Shown: one piece after another, positions 1-6,902 of the stretch
How positions within the stretch are numbered: position 1 is the stretch's first letter
Layout of the letters: each line of letters begins with the position of its first letter
DNA from: Salinisphaera sp. UBA1666
GTDB lineage: Bacteria > Pseudomonadota > Gammaproteobacteria > Nevskiales > Salinisphaeraceae
NCBI GenBank assembly: GCA_002320455.1
Contig: DCKU01000096.1
Coordinates: 1-9,480 of the forward strand
DNA length: 9,480 bases
Direction: 5' to 3'
Translations under genes and position numbers: made by a program
Notes under the pieces: generated by a model
The model's database searches: none
Seen by the model: the letters and a program-made list of their open reading frames with translations, nothing else
Told to the model about the DNA's origin: nothing

Positions 1-1
1 C

Positions 2-841
<840 letters not shown>

Positions 842-850
842 CCGGAGATA

Positions 851-880
851 GACACGCTCGCCGCTATGGGCGAGCGTGTC
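851..880 (+). terminator. Perfect 12-bp stem hairpin after fumC
   Basis: Bases 851-862 (GACACGCTCGCC) are exactly complementary to 869-880, with a 6-base loop at 863-868. The stem starts 10 bases after the fumC stop, the place expected for a transcription end or 3' stabilising structure. No T-run follows, so it may be a weak or Rho-assisted terminator or an RNase barrier. It also argues against translation starting at the ATG at 866, which lies in the loop. Confidence 0.6.
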
Positions 881-895
881 GGGCGAGAGTGGAAG

Positions 896-1309
896 ATGTC
901 GAACAAACCCAAGGGCGTACGAATTGCCTGCGCGCTTTTTGCTTCGGTCTGGGTGTTCGGGGCAGCCAAGCTGTTGCGCAGTCTGTCGCTGGCCCCGAGC
1001 GCAGGCGGCCACGGGTTCACGATCTTTGCGTTCGTTGCGACCTATTCGGTGATGGCGCTTTTGATCGTCTATCTGTGGCAGGGCGCATCCTGGGCACGAG
1101 GCGCACTGTTTGCGCTATTCGTGATCGCCATCGCCCCGGCGCTGGTGCTCGTCATACCCTATGTAAAGCAGATTCCGCTGCTGGCCGGGCTGACCACAGC
1201 CCAGGCCATCGCCGCGCTTGCTGCGTTTTATATCGTCTTTCGTGAGCCCGCGGCGGGCTGGTTCAAGCGCGACGCGCATGCGCTGTCGCGTCGGTCGCCG
1301 CGCGTGTAA
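896..1309 (+). CDS. Small four-helix membrane protein of unknown function
   Basis: I do not recognise a named family. From ATG 896 the protein has 137 residues and four predicted membrane helices at about 8-24, 41-61, 68-89 and 101-115, joined by short loops. The tail is basic (FREPAAGWFKRDAH, then several Arg), which suggests a cytoplasmic C-terminus. I chose ATG 896 because GAGAGTGGAAG just upstream can serve as a ribosome-binding site; the alternative ATG at 866 lies in the loop of the fumC hairpin and would add ten polar residues before a normal inner-membrane N-terminus. It is 54 bases after fumC and converges with the next gene, leaving 18 bases between stops. Gene reality is supported by the clean hydrophobic pattern; function is unknown. 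Confidence 0.7.
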   Translation: MSNKPKGVRIACALFASVWVFGAAKLLRSLSLAPSAGGHGFTIFAFVATYSVMALLIVYLWQGASWARGALFALFVIAIAPALVLVIPYVKQIPLLAGLTTAQAIAALAAFYIVFREPAAGWFKRDAHALSRRSPRV

Positions 1310-1327
1310 GCGACCCGAGTGGGCGGC

Positions 1328-1771
1328 TCAGGCGTATTTCGACATGACGCTTGCGATACCAGGCATCGCAGCAACCACCTCTTTGTGCGCGCGACCGCGC
1401 AGTTTCTGGTAGCCCGATTGGATGACCTTGGTCTCGACGTCCTTGACCCGACGGTCGCTGACCGTCAACAGGGCGCTAGCGGCTTCGTCGTCCCGGGCGA
1501 TGAGATGATCGCGGAAATGCACATCCGGTTCAGCGCGGGCCTCGGCGTAAAACGGCTCAAGTGCTTCGATGAACTCCGGCAGAAGCGCTCGCATGGCACG
1601 GTCGATCAGATCCGGCTTGGCGCGGCGCACCATGTTGAATGCGGTGCGCAGGGCGATGTTCTTCTTCTCGATCTCGGCGCCCACGAGAGCTTTGCTGTCT
1701 TCGAGCACCTGCGGGAACGTAGCGGGATCCAGAAGTTTTTGGGCCAGGGGGCCATGTTCTTTGCTCGACAC
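1328..1771 (-). CDS. DUF6918-like helical protein (tentative)
   Basis: A 147-residue soluble protein, rich in charged residues and probably all helical, with no signal peptide or membrane segment. The opening block LLDPATFPQVLEDSKALVGAEI (about 14-35), followed by RRAKPDLIDRAMRALLPEFIEALEPFYAEA (about 49-78), resembles from memory the DUF6918 pattern (LLDP..., ALV..EV, K.KP..., LLP.F..AL.PF). The biochemical role of that family is unknown to me. The start is GTG, with AAAAGG nine bases upstream on the minus strand; the in-frame region above it ends at a TGA with no ATG in between. It stands alone, divergent from the GNAT gene and convergent with the small membrane protein. The reading frame is confident, the family name only moderately so. 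Confidence 0.7.
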   Translation of the reverse strand: MSSKEHGPLAQKLLDPATFPQVLEDSKALVGAEIEKKNIALRTAFNMVRRAKPDLIDRAMRALLPEFIEALEPFYAEARAEPDVHFRDHLIARDDEAASALLTVSDRRVKDVETKVIQSGYQKLRGRAHKEVVAAMPGIASVMSKYA

Positions 1772-1862
1772 GATGAAGCGCCTTTTGGGTTGAGTAACGC
1801 GCGAGCTTTTCAGATCGCTCGGATGGGGTCAACGATAAACCGCGCCAACGCGCCACGCCCGC
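1772..1862. promoter_or_regulatory. Divergent intergenic region
   Basis: This 91-bp gap separates the outward-facing DUF6918-like and GNAT genes and must hold the start signals of both. It is more AT-rich near 1787-1840 than its surroundings. TTGACC on the minus strand (1832-1827) and GATAAA on the plus strand (1834-1839) are promoter-like fragments, but neither has a convincing partner at 16-18 bp, so I do not call exact promoters. Confidence 0.35.
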
Positions 1863-2414
1863 ATGTTCCGGCTTGAGCCCGTTGCGGCCCACCATGAGGC
1901 CGCATTCGTGGCGGCCGCGCGTGCCAGTCGTGGCCTACATCATCCGTGGATTGCCCCGCCGCGGTCACCCGTGTCGTTTCGCGCCCACGTCAAGCGCTAC
2001 TCGGCCCGGGATCAGGTCAGCTATATGGCCGTGGATACGCAGGACGGCGGGCTCATCGGGGCCGTGCATCTCAACGAAATTGTCTACGGCGCGTTGGAGT
2101 CGGCCTATATGGCGTATTTCGCATTCGTGCCCTATGCCGGGCGCCGCTATATGCGTGCCGTGATGGCCGCGGTCATCGAACAGGCCTTTGGCGGTCTTCG
2201 CCTGCATCGCCTGGAAGCCAATATCCAGCCGGGCAATCAGCCGTCTAAACGCCTGGTCCAATCGCTGGGTTTTCGGCTAGAAGGCTTTTCACCACGTTAT
2301 CTGCGAATCAACGGCGCCTGGCGCGACCACGAGCGATATGCGCTTACGAGTGAGGATTGGCAGAGCCGCACGAGACCCGCCTCGGAGGGTAGCGCAGGCG
2401 ACGGCGACTCATGA
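1863..2414 (+). CDS. GNAT-family N-acetyltransferase, RimJ/RimL-like
   Basis: Predicted to transfer an acetyl group from acetyl-CoA to an amine, such as a protein N-terminus or a small molecule; the substrate cannot be read from sequence. The 183 residues follow the RimJ-type layout: beta strands around YMAVDTQDGGLIGAVHL (54-70), the acetyl-CoA loop region at 90-99 (PYAGRRYMRA), LHRLEANIQPGNQPSKRLVQSLGF (114-137) typical of motif B, then a conserved YLRINGAWRDHERYAL block (146-161). The usual Gly at the third loop position (GRG) is Arg95 here. The last 17 residues beyond EDW are low-complexity polar. ATG 1863 is the only canonical start after an in-frame TAA at 1836, but no clear ribosome-binding site precedes it. 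Probably cotranscribed with the small membrane protein 13 bases downstream. RimJ itself is not proven. Confidence 0.88.
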   Translation: MFRLEPVAAHHEAAFVAAARASRGLHHPWIAPPRSPVSFRAHVKRYSARDQVSYMAVDTQDGGLIGAVHLNEIVYGALESAYMAYFAFVPYAGRRYMRAVMAAVIEQAFGGLRLHRLEANIQPGNQPSKRLVQSLGFRLEGFSPRYLRINGAWRDHERYALTSEDWQSRTRPASEGSAGDGDS

Positions 2415-2427
2415 ATCGATATCGGCG

Positions 2428-2718
2428 ATGGCCCACGTACGATGGCAGACACGTACCACCTGCGGGGCGATCGTTGTGTTGCTGAATCTGCTGACGGCCG
2501 GGGCAGCCTGCGCGCTCGGTGCGTTTTTCATCGCATTGCGCCTGGGCGAGCGCGGACGGATACAACGGGCCGGCGCGCTGTTCGTTGCGATGTTGTGTCT
2601 GATGCTTGCCGTCATGTACCCGGCCGCCGATCTGTTTTTCGGATGTACGGCGCTGGTGGCGGCTGTCGCCTATGCCGTGCCGGCGATACGCAGCATTCGC
2701 GAGCAGAACAACGACTAG
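2428..2718 (+). CDS. Small membrane protein of unknown function
   Basis: No family recognised. From ATG 2428 it has 96 residues: a short basic N-terminus (MAHVRWQTRTT), then hydrophobic segments at about 12-37, 47-64 and 69-85, and a polar tail ending REQNND. The Arg-rich loop LRLGERGRIQR (37-47) between the first two helices predicts topology with that loop in the cytoplasm. A longer frame opens at ATG 2338 but lies within the acetyltransferase gene and would add a basic, low-complexity leader; the internal ATG is more sensible. A strong GGAGGG at 2384-2389 is too far upstream to serve this ATG, so the ribosome-binding site is unclear and translation may be coupled to the preceding gene, whose stop ends 13 bases away. 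It ends just before the shared hairpin. Confidence 0.62.
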   Translation: MAHVRWQTRTTCGAIVVLLNLLTAGAACALGAFFIALRLGERGRIQRAGALFVAMLCLMLAVMYPAADLFFGCTALVAAVAYAVPAIRSIREQNND

Positions 2719-2722
2719 ACCA

Positions 2723-2749
2723 CACCGCGGAGCGCGCGGCTCCGCGGTG
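2723..2749. terminator. GC-rich hairpin between convergent genes
   Basis: Bases 2723-2733 (CACCGCGGAGC) pair perfectly with 2739-2749 around a 5-base loop: an 11-bp stem between the stop of the plus-strand membrane protein (2718) and the stop of the minus-strand glutathione transferase (2758). The position suits a bidirectional terminator. Neither side carries a T-run, so termination efficiency is uncertain. Confidence 0.6.
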
Positions 2750-2757
2750 CTGGATGA

Positions 2758-3441
2758 TTAGCGGTTCTGCGGAAACATATGACGACGGGCGTCGTCGTCC
2801 ATCTCCGACTTGAACTCGGCCTGGCTTTTTAGGGCCTGCGCGCGCTGGGCGGCCGGGCGCTCGTTGATCTCGTCAAACAGTCGTTTGATATTCGGATACC
2901 GATCCCAGGCATTGTCATCGCCCATGATGAACGGCAGGGGCGCACACCAGCCCCAGAGCGCGATATCCACCAGCCCGTATTTGTCGCCGGCCATGTAGCG
3001 ATGTTCAGCCAGATGGTCGTCAATCAGCTGCCAGTGGCGTTTCGCCTCGAAGTCATAGCGGTTGACACCGTAGTCGTTGCCCGCCGGGGCAAAATGGCGG
3101 AAATGCACGCACTGGCCGGAATACGGACCGATACCGGTCGCGATGAACATGAGCCAACTGAGCGCCTGCCCCTTGGCTGTCGGGTCGTCTGGCAGGGGGA
3201 AGCGTCCGGTCTTATCGGCCAGATAGAGCAGGATAGCGGTGCTGTCGAATACCGTGGTCTCGGTGTCGGTATCCACGAGCGCTGGGGTCTTGGCGTTGGG
3301 GTTGATCTTGAGAAACGCGAGCTCGTGCTGCTCCCCGCGTCGGGTGTCGACGGGGACCATTTCATAATCCAGGCCCGTTTCTTCCAGATATAGAGCGATC
3401 TTCGCCGGGTTGGGCGACGGGTGATAATAAAATTTCAGCAT
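2758..3441 (-). CDS. Glutathione S-transferase, Nu/Ure2-like
   Basis: Cytosolic GST fold of 227 residues, normal for the family. The thioredoxin-like N-domain starts at once with MLKFYYHPSPNPAKIALYLEE; Ser9 and Asn11 align with Thr9 and Asn11 of E. coli YfcG, pointing to the Nu/Ure2-like group, which shows disulfide-bond reductase activity with glutathione. The cis-proline is Pro53 (KTPALVD), and Asp66-Ser67 (VFDSTAILLYLA) occupies the place that usually binds the gamma-glutamyl group as Glu/Gln-Ser. The C-terminal helical domain runs from about 90 and includes the GLVDIALWGW region (156-165) with the N-capping Asp159. M1 is fixed by the first beta strand, yet no Shine-Dalgarno sequence precedes it and a hairpin ends at the base next to the ATG. 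It lies 52 bases downstream of the BCCT gene on the same strand. Substrate unknown. Confidence 0.93.
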   Translation of the reverse strand: MLKFYYHPSPNPAKIALYLEETGLDYEMVPVDTRRGEQHELAFLKINPNAKTPALVDTDTETTVFDSTAILLYLADKTGRFPLPDDPTAKGQALSWLMFIATGIGPYSGQCVHFRHFAPAGNDYGVNRYDFEAKRHWQLIDDHLAEHRYMAGDKYGLVDIALWGWCAPLPFIMGDDNAWDRYPNIKRLFDEINERPAAQRAQALKSQAEFKSEMDDDARRHMFPQNR

Positions 3442-3476
3442 GTGGCTGACGACGAATGAGAAATGTCGCCAGCCAC
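3442..3476 (-). terminator. 12-bp stem between the BCCT gene and the GST start
   Basis: On the minus-strand RNA the arms GTGGCTGGCGAC and GTCGTCAGCCAC pair over 12 bp with one G-U wobble and an 11-base loop. On the plus strand the same position is an A-C mismatch, so the structure favours minus-strand transcripts. It begins 17 bases after the BCCT stop, like a terminator, but no T-run follows and it ends directly at the GST ATG. It could instead control GST translation. Confidence 0.5.
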
Positions 3477-3493
3477 GATGCCATATTTGGCCA

Positions 3494-5116
3494 TCACTCT
3501 TTTACGGTTGCGCCGCCGGACTGGGCCGCCAGATCGCGCTGCATGCTTTTGACCACGGCCACGCACATCAGAATCATTACGACAGAGAATGGCAGGCCGC
3601 CCACCAAGGAAGCAGCCTGCAGCGCCGCCAGGCCGCCGGCGAGCGCCAGCGCGATACTGACAAGGCCCTGTAGCAGCACCCAGAACGCACGCGTGGTCGT
3701 GGGCGGACGCGTCAGGCCGCCTGTGGACAGCACGGCCAGCACGAACGCGCCAGAATCGGCCGAGGTGACGAAAAAGGTCACGATGAGCATGATCGCTAGC
3801 AGCGAACTATAAAACGACAACGGCAGGCCGCCGAGGTAGTCGAAGATGACCTGCTGGGCGGCGATATCGCCCAAGCCGCCCACGCCGAACATTTCACGCT
3901 CGAGCGCGGCCCAGCCCATGGTGCCGAACCAGATAAAGATGCCGAGGGTGGGCACACTCAACACGCCGAGCGTGAATTCGCGCACGGTGCGACCGCGAGA
4001 GATGCGTGCCAAAAACGTGCCCACGAACGGCCCCCAGGCGATCCACCAGGCCCAGAAGAATACGGTCCAATAGGATTGCCACTGGTCCGATTTCTGAGCG
4101 AAATCGGTCTCGAAGCTCGACTGAAGGATATGCGTGAAGTAATACCCGATCGAAGCGGTCACGCTTTTCAAGATAAACAGCGTCGGCCCGAGCGTCAGTA
4201 CCCAAACCAACAAGAAGACAGCGAGCAGAATATTGAGATTCGACAGCCACTTGATCCCGCGCGACAGCCCGGTGAGTACCGATACGCCAGCTGCGAGGCT
4301 AATGAGCGCGATCAGCGTGATCCGTAAATCCAACGACGCATCGAAAATGCCGAGCGTGTCGAGCCCGGTATTGATCTGCATCACACCGAGGCCCAGTGAC
4401 GTGGCCAGTCCGAACACCGTGCCGATCATAGCCACGATATCGATCAAATCCCCGACCCAGCCGTGAACCCAGCGCCCGAACAGCGGCTCTAGCCCCCAGC
4501 GAATCGTCAGTGGCCGGCCGCGGCGATGCGTCGCAAAGCCCAGCGCCAGACCCACCACGATATAGATTGCGAACGGGCAGCCTCCCCATTCCATCCACGT
4601 CAGATGAACGGCATATCGTGCTGCTTCGACGGTGTTGGAGGTCAGCTCGCGCGGGGCGTTGTGAAAGTGGGCGACGGGCTCAGCGGTGCCGTAGAAGATC
4701 ACGCCGATGCCGATTCCGGCCGAGAACAGCATCGTGTACCAGGACAGGCGCGAAAATTCCGGGCGTGAATCATCCGGTCCGAGCCGCAGCTGGCCGAAAC
4801 GCGAGCAGCCCACCCAGATACAAAATCCGATGAAGGCGGCACAGACGAAGACGTAATACCAACCGAAGTAGTGAACGATCGCCGCGAGGACGTCATCGAA
4901 GAGGGTTGATAAACGTTCGGGATATAGCATCGTGGCGGCTACAAGCGCCAGAATGAAAATGACGACGGGATAGAAGACGCGCCCGGCAAGTTTTAGCGGG
5001 CCGTGACGATGCACGAGTTCTGCACCGTCGGAAGATGGGTCGATCAAATCGAGGTTATCCGTTAGGCAATGGACGGGCCGGAGGCGTGAGATAAAAGACC
5101 GGCACGCGATCAGCAT
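3494..5116 (-). CDS. BCCT-family transporter (betaine/choline/carnitine type)
   Basis: Secondary carrier of the inner membrane with about 12 helices in 540 residues, likely importing a quaternary-ammonium or related compatible solute. The family signature is clear: SYWTVFFWAWWIAWGPFVG (348-366) followed by ARISRGRTVRE (370-380), and the glycine stretch AGIGIG (133-138) in TM3. Phe448, Thr451 and Ser452 match by eye the BetP Na2-site Phe464, Thr467 and Ser468, which suggests sodium coupling. In the tryptophan box Trp177, Tyr185 and Trp358 match BetP Trp189, Tyr197 and Trp374, but Phe182 replaces Trp194. The C-terminal tail is short (about 18 residues), unlike the long osmosensing tail of BetP. 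The N-terminus before the first helix (about 47) is long; no good ribosome-binding site precedes ATG 5116, and a later start such as GTG at Val35 is possible. Substrate not determinable. Confidence 0.95.
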   Translation of the reverse strand: MLIACRSFISRLRPVHCLTDNLDLIDPSSDGAELVHRHGPLKLAGRVFYPVVIFILALVAATMLYPERLSTLFDDVLAAIVHYFGWYYVFVCAAFIGFCIWVGCSRFGQLRLGPDDSRPEFSRLSWYTMLFSAGIGIGVIFYGTAEPVAHFHNAPRELTSNTVEAARYAVHLTWMEWGGCPFAIYIVVGLALGFATHRRGRPLTIRWGLEPLFGRWVHGWVGDLIDIVAMIGTVFGLATSLGLGVMQINTGLDTLGIFDASLDLRITLIALISLAAGVSVLTGLSRGIKWLSNLNILLAVFLLVWVLTLGPTLFILKSVTASIGYYFTHILQSSFETDFAQKSDQWQSYWTVFFWAWWIAWGPFVGTFLARISRGRTVREFTLGVLSVPTLGIFIWFGTMGWAALEREMFGVGGLGDIAAQQVIFDYLGGLPLSFYSSLLAIMLIVTFFVTSADSGAFVLAVLSTGGLTRPPTTTRAFWVLLQGLVSIALALAGGLAALQAASLVGGLPFSVVMILMCVAVVKSMQRDLAAQSGGATVKE

Positions 5117-5133
5117 AACGTATTGCGCCGACA

Positions 5134-5148
5134 GACCGGAGTCCGGTC
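5134..5148. promoter_or_regulatory. 15-bp palindrome in the BCCT/dsbB divergent gap
   Basis: GACCGGAGTCCGGTC is a perfect inverted repeat with 7-base arms around a central base at 5141. It lies 17 bases upstream of the BCCT start codon and 39 bases upstream of the dsbB start, where a dimeric regulator could act on either promoter. No confident -35/-10 pair is visible nearby, so the operator role is inference. Confidence 0.35.
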
Positions 5149-5187
5149 ATGATTGTCGCGCTTATCGGGTTGTGTAAGGATTTAAAG

Positions 5188-5685
5188 ATGATGCGCACAC
5201 GACACCTGTTCGGCGCGCTGGCGCTTGCCAGTCTGGCTGCTCTGTTGTTTGCCTATGCGCTGGAATATATCGGCGGGCTGATGCCGTGTCCGTTATGTAT
5301 ATTTCAGCGCGTGGCGATGTTCGCGTTGTTTGTGGTCAGCCTGGTGGGCTGGCTGCATAACCCGGCGGTGGCTGGGCGTGCAATTTACGGCGGGCTCGCC
5401 GTTCTAGCCGGCGGCGCCGGCGCAGCTATTGCCGCGCGCCACGTGTGGCTGATTCATCTGCCGCCGGATCAGGTGCCGGCCTGTGGGCCCGGCCTAGATT
5501 ATCTGGTTCAGGTGATGCCGCTCTCCGACGTGATGGCGACCGTGCTGCGCGGTGATGCCAGTTGTGCGACCGTCAAGGCCAGTTTTCTGGGCCTCAGCCT
5601 GCCGGCGTGGACCTTGGCAGTATTTGGCGTATTGACGCTGTTTGCGATCGTCGGGCTGATTCGTGGCCCCGCGCCGGGTCGATAG
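5188..5685 (+). CDS. dsbB: Disulfide bond formation protein B
   Basis: Inner-membrane quinone reductase that reoxidises periplasmic DsbA. From ATG 5188 it has 165 residues, close to E. coli DsbB, with four helices at about 7-25, 40-56, 65-83 and 137-157. The first redox pair is Cys34-Pro-Leu-Cys37 in MPCPLCIFQR, with Arg41 at the place of the quinone-site Arg48. The second periplasmic loop carries Cys99 (PPDQVPACGPGLDYL) and Cys126 (GDASCATV), matching Cys104 and Cys130. A longer frame opens at ATG 5149, but AAGGA at 5176-5180 sits 7 bases before ATG 5188, which decides the start. It is divergent from the BCCT gene and followed after 25 bases by rraA on the same strand, so the two are probably cotranscribed. 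All catalytic cysteines are present. Confidence 0.95.
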   Translation: MMRTRHLFGALALASLAALLFAYALEYIGGLMPCPLCIFQRVAMFALFVVSLVGWLHNPAVAGRAIYGGLAVLAGGAGAAIAARHVWLIHLPPDQVPACGPGLDYLVQVMPLSDVMATVLRGDASCATVKASFLGLSLPAWTLAVFGVLTLFAIVGLIRGPAPGR

Positions 5686-5710
5686 ATTTCCAAGAAACCA
5701 AAGGATTGAC

Positions 5711-6190
5711 ATGTACGCCGTTACCGATCTCTGCGACAAATACAGCGACGATCTCCAAATCCTGGATCCGGTATTCACTGACTTTGGTGGCCTGCTCGAT
5801 TTCGCAGGGCCCATCTCAACGGTGAAATGCTTTGAAGATAACTCGCTGGTGCGTCTGGCTCTGGAAGAGCCTGGCGAAGGTCGTGTGCTCGTCGTCGACG
5901 GCGGCGGCTCCGAGCGGTGTGCCCTGATGGGCGATAATCTGGCGCAGCTTGCGATCGACAACGGCTGGGCCGGCGTCCTCGTCTACGGCTGTATCCGCGA
6001 CTCGGCCGAGATCTCGCAGATGAGCGTGGCGGTCAAGGCCATCAACACCCACCCGAAAAAGTCGTTCAAGAAAAATCAGGGGGAGCGTGACGTGCCGCTG
6101 CGCTTTGCCGGCGTGAACTTCATGCCCGGTGATTGGCTCTATGCCGATCTGGACGGCATCGTGGTCGCGGACGGAGAGCTATCGCTATAA
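5711..6190 (+). CDS. rraA: RraA-family protein (RNase E inhibitor fold / possible HMG aldolase)
   Basis: In E. coli RraA binds RNase E and inhibits RNA decay; close relatives are class II aldolases acting on 4-hydroxy-4-methyl-2-oxoglutarate and decarboxylating oxaloacetate. The 159 residues match the family length. Conserved blocks are ISTVKCFEDN (35-44), GRVLVVDGGGSERCALMGDN (57-76) and GERDVPLRFAGV followed by PGDWLYAD (124-146). Asp75, then exactly 20 residues, then Arg96-Asp97 reproduce the D-X20-R-D metal and substrate motif of the aldolases; from memory E. coli RraA has Arg-Gln there. Both roles are therefore open. ATG 5711 has AAAGGA at 5700-5705, spacing 5; a longer frame from 5663 only adds residues overlapping dsbB. 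Its 3' end overlaps the start region of the next gene. Confidence 0.92.
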   Translation: MYAVTDLCDKYSDDLQILDPVFTDFGGLLDFAGPISTVKCFEDNSLVRLALEEPGEGRVLVVDGGGSERCALMGDNLAQLAIDNGWAGVLVYGCIRDSAEISQMSVAVKAINTHPKKSFKKNQGERDVPLRFAGVNFMPGDWLYADLDGIVVADGELSL

Positions 6191-6849
6191 CCCGGAGCAG
6201 CAACCCCGCGCGCCGGCCAAGCCGCCGAGACACGCCGGCAGCGTACTGTCGTCGCTGCCCGCGGCTGGCGTCTTATCGCCGCGAACTGTCGTTGGCGTAC
6301 CCGGACTATCACGGGGCCTCTGTCACAGCCGTTGGCCCGGTCGATGCCGAGCTGTTGGTGGTGGGGCTGGCCCCGGGCCTGCACGGCGCGCATCGTACCG
6401 GGCGGCCTTTCAGCGGTGACGGCTCGGGGCAGTTGTTGTTCGAGATGCTCTACCACTACGGCTGGTCCAACCAGCCGTTTTCTACCGGCCCCGGTGACGG
6501 TCTGGTCTTGACCGGCTGTCGGATCACCAACGCCGTCAAATGCCTGCCGCCGGAGAACAAACCCACCGGGGGCGAGCGACAGGCCTGTCGGTCATTTCTT
6601 GCCGCCGAGCTGCGTCCGCCTCGCGTGGTTTTGGCGCTGGGGCGGCTCGCCCACAATACGGTGTTGACCGCTCTCGGGCTGCGCCAGGCCGATCGTGCGT
6701 TCGTGCACGCACGAGCCCACGCGCTGGCCGGACAGCGCTGGCTGATCGATTCTTATCACTGCAGTCGCTACAACCTGAATACCGGACGGCTCACGCGACA
6801 CAGCTTTGCCGAGGTGTTCGCGCTTGCGCGACAAACGCTGAAACCATGA
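6133..6849 (+). CDS. Uracil-DNA glycosylase, family 5 (UDGb), start uncertain
   Basis: Removes uracil, and in family 5 often other deaminated bases, from DNA as the first step of base excision repair. Motif GLAPGLHGAHRTGRPFSGD (78-96) is diagnostic of UDGb, as are TNAVKCLPPENKPT (132-145), with Asn133, and DSYHCSRYN (206-214), with His209. Cys39-X2-Cys42, Cys137 and, 14 residues on, Cys152 form the expected 4Fe-4S set. The start is a problem: the only canonical codon upstream of Cys39 is TTG 6133, 58 bases inside rraA and without a spaced ribosome-binding site. GGAGAG at 6173-6178 would instead place an AUA at 6187, overlapping the rraA TAA, 8 bases away, giving 220 residues beginning MTRSSN. 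That length is near characterised UDGb enzymes. The family call is firm; the 5' end is not. uvrC follows after 53 bases. Confidence 0.9.
   Translation: MALCRSGRHRGRGRRAIAITRSSNPARRPSRRDTPAAYCRRCPRLASYRRELSLAYPDYHGASVTAVGPVDAELLVVGLAPGLHGAHRTGRPFSGDGSGQLLFEMLYHYGWSNQPFSTGPGDGLVLTGCRITNAVKCLPPENKPTGGERQACRSFLAAELRPPRVVLALGRLAHNTVLTALGLRQADRAFVHARAHALAGQRWLIDSYHCSRYNLNTGRLTRHSFAEVFALARQTLKP
6173..6190 (+). promoter_or_regulatory. Shine-Dalgarno-like GGAGAG at the rraA/UDG overlap
   Basis: GGAGAG at 6173-6178 inside the end of rraA is the best ribosome-binding site near the glycosylase gene. It serves neither rraA nor TTG 6133. In the glycosylase frame it is 2 bases before ATC 6181 and 8 bases before ATA 6187; the latter overlaps the rraA stop as ATAA. 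It suggests coupled initiation at a rare start codon. Confidence 0.35.
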
Positions 6850-6902
6850 GCGGCTTGTCGATCAATGCTTGTCTTTGCGCATGATGCACACACGATGAGG
6901 CC

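Noticed and set aside
866..895. Earlier ATG for the small membrane protein after fumC
   Set aside because: The codon lies in the loop of a perfect 12-bp hairpin and lacks a ribosome-binding site; ATG 896 has purine-rich sequence before it and begins a normal membrane-protein N-terminus.
2411..2485. 24-codon ORF starting ATGA-overlapped with the GNAT stop
   Set aside because: It has the look of a coupled start but encodes only a short basic peptide and overlaps the better membrane-protein frame from 2428.
3001..3393. 130-residue open frame opposite the GST gene
   Set aside because: It is the complement of conserved GST domain codons, with no recognisable motif or start signal.
5149..5187. 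Upstream ATG for dsbB
   Set aside because: It would add 13 residues before the normal DsbB N-terminus; AAGGA at 7 bases points to ATG 5188.
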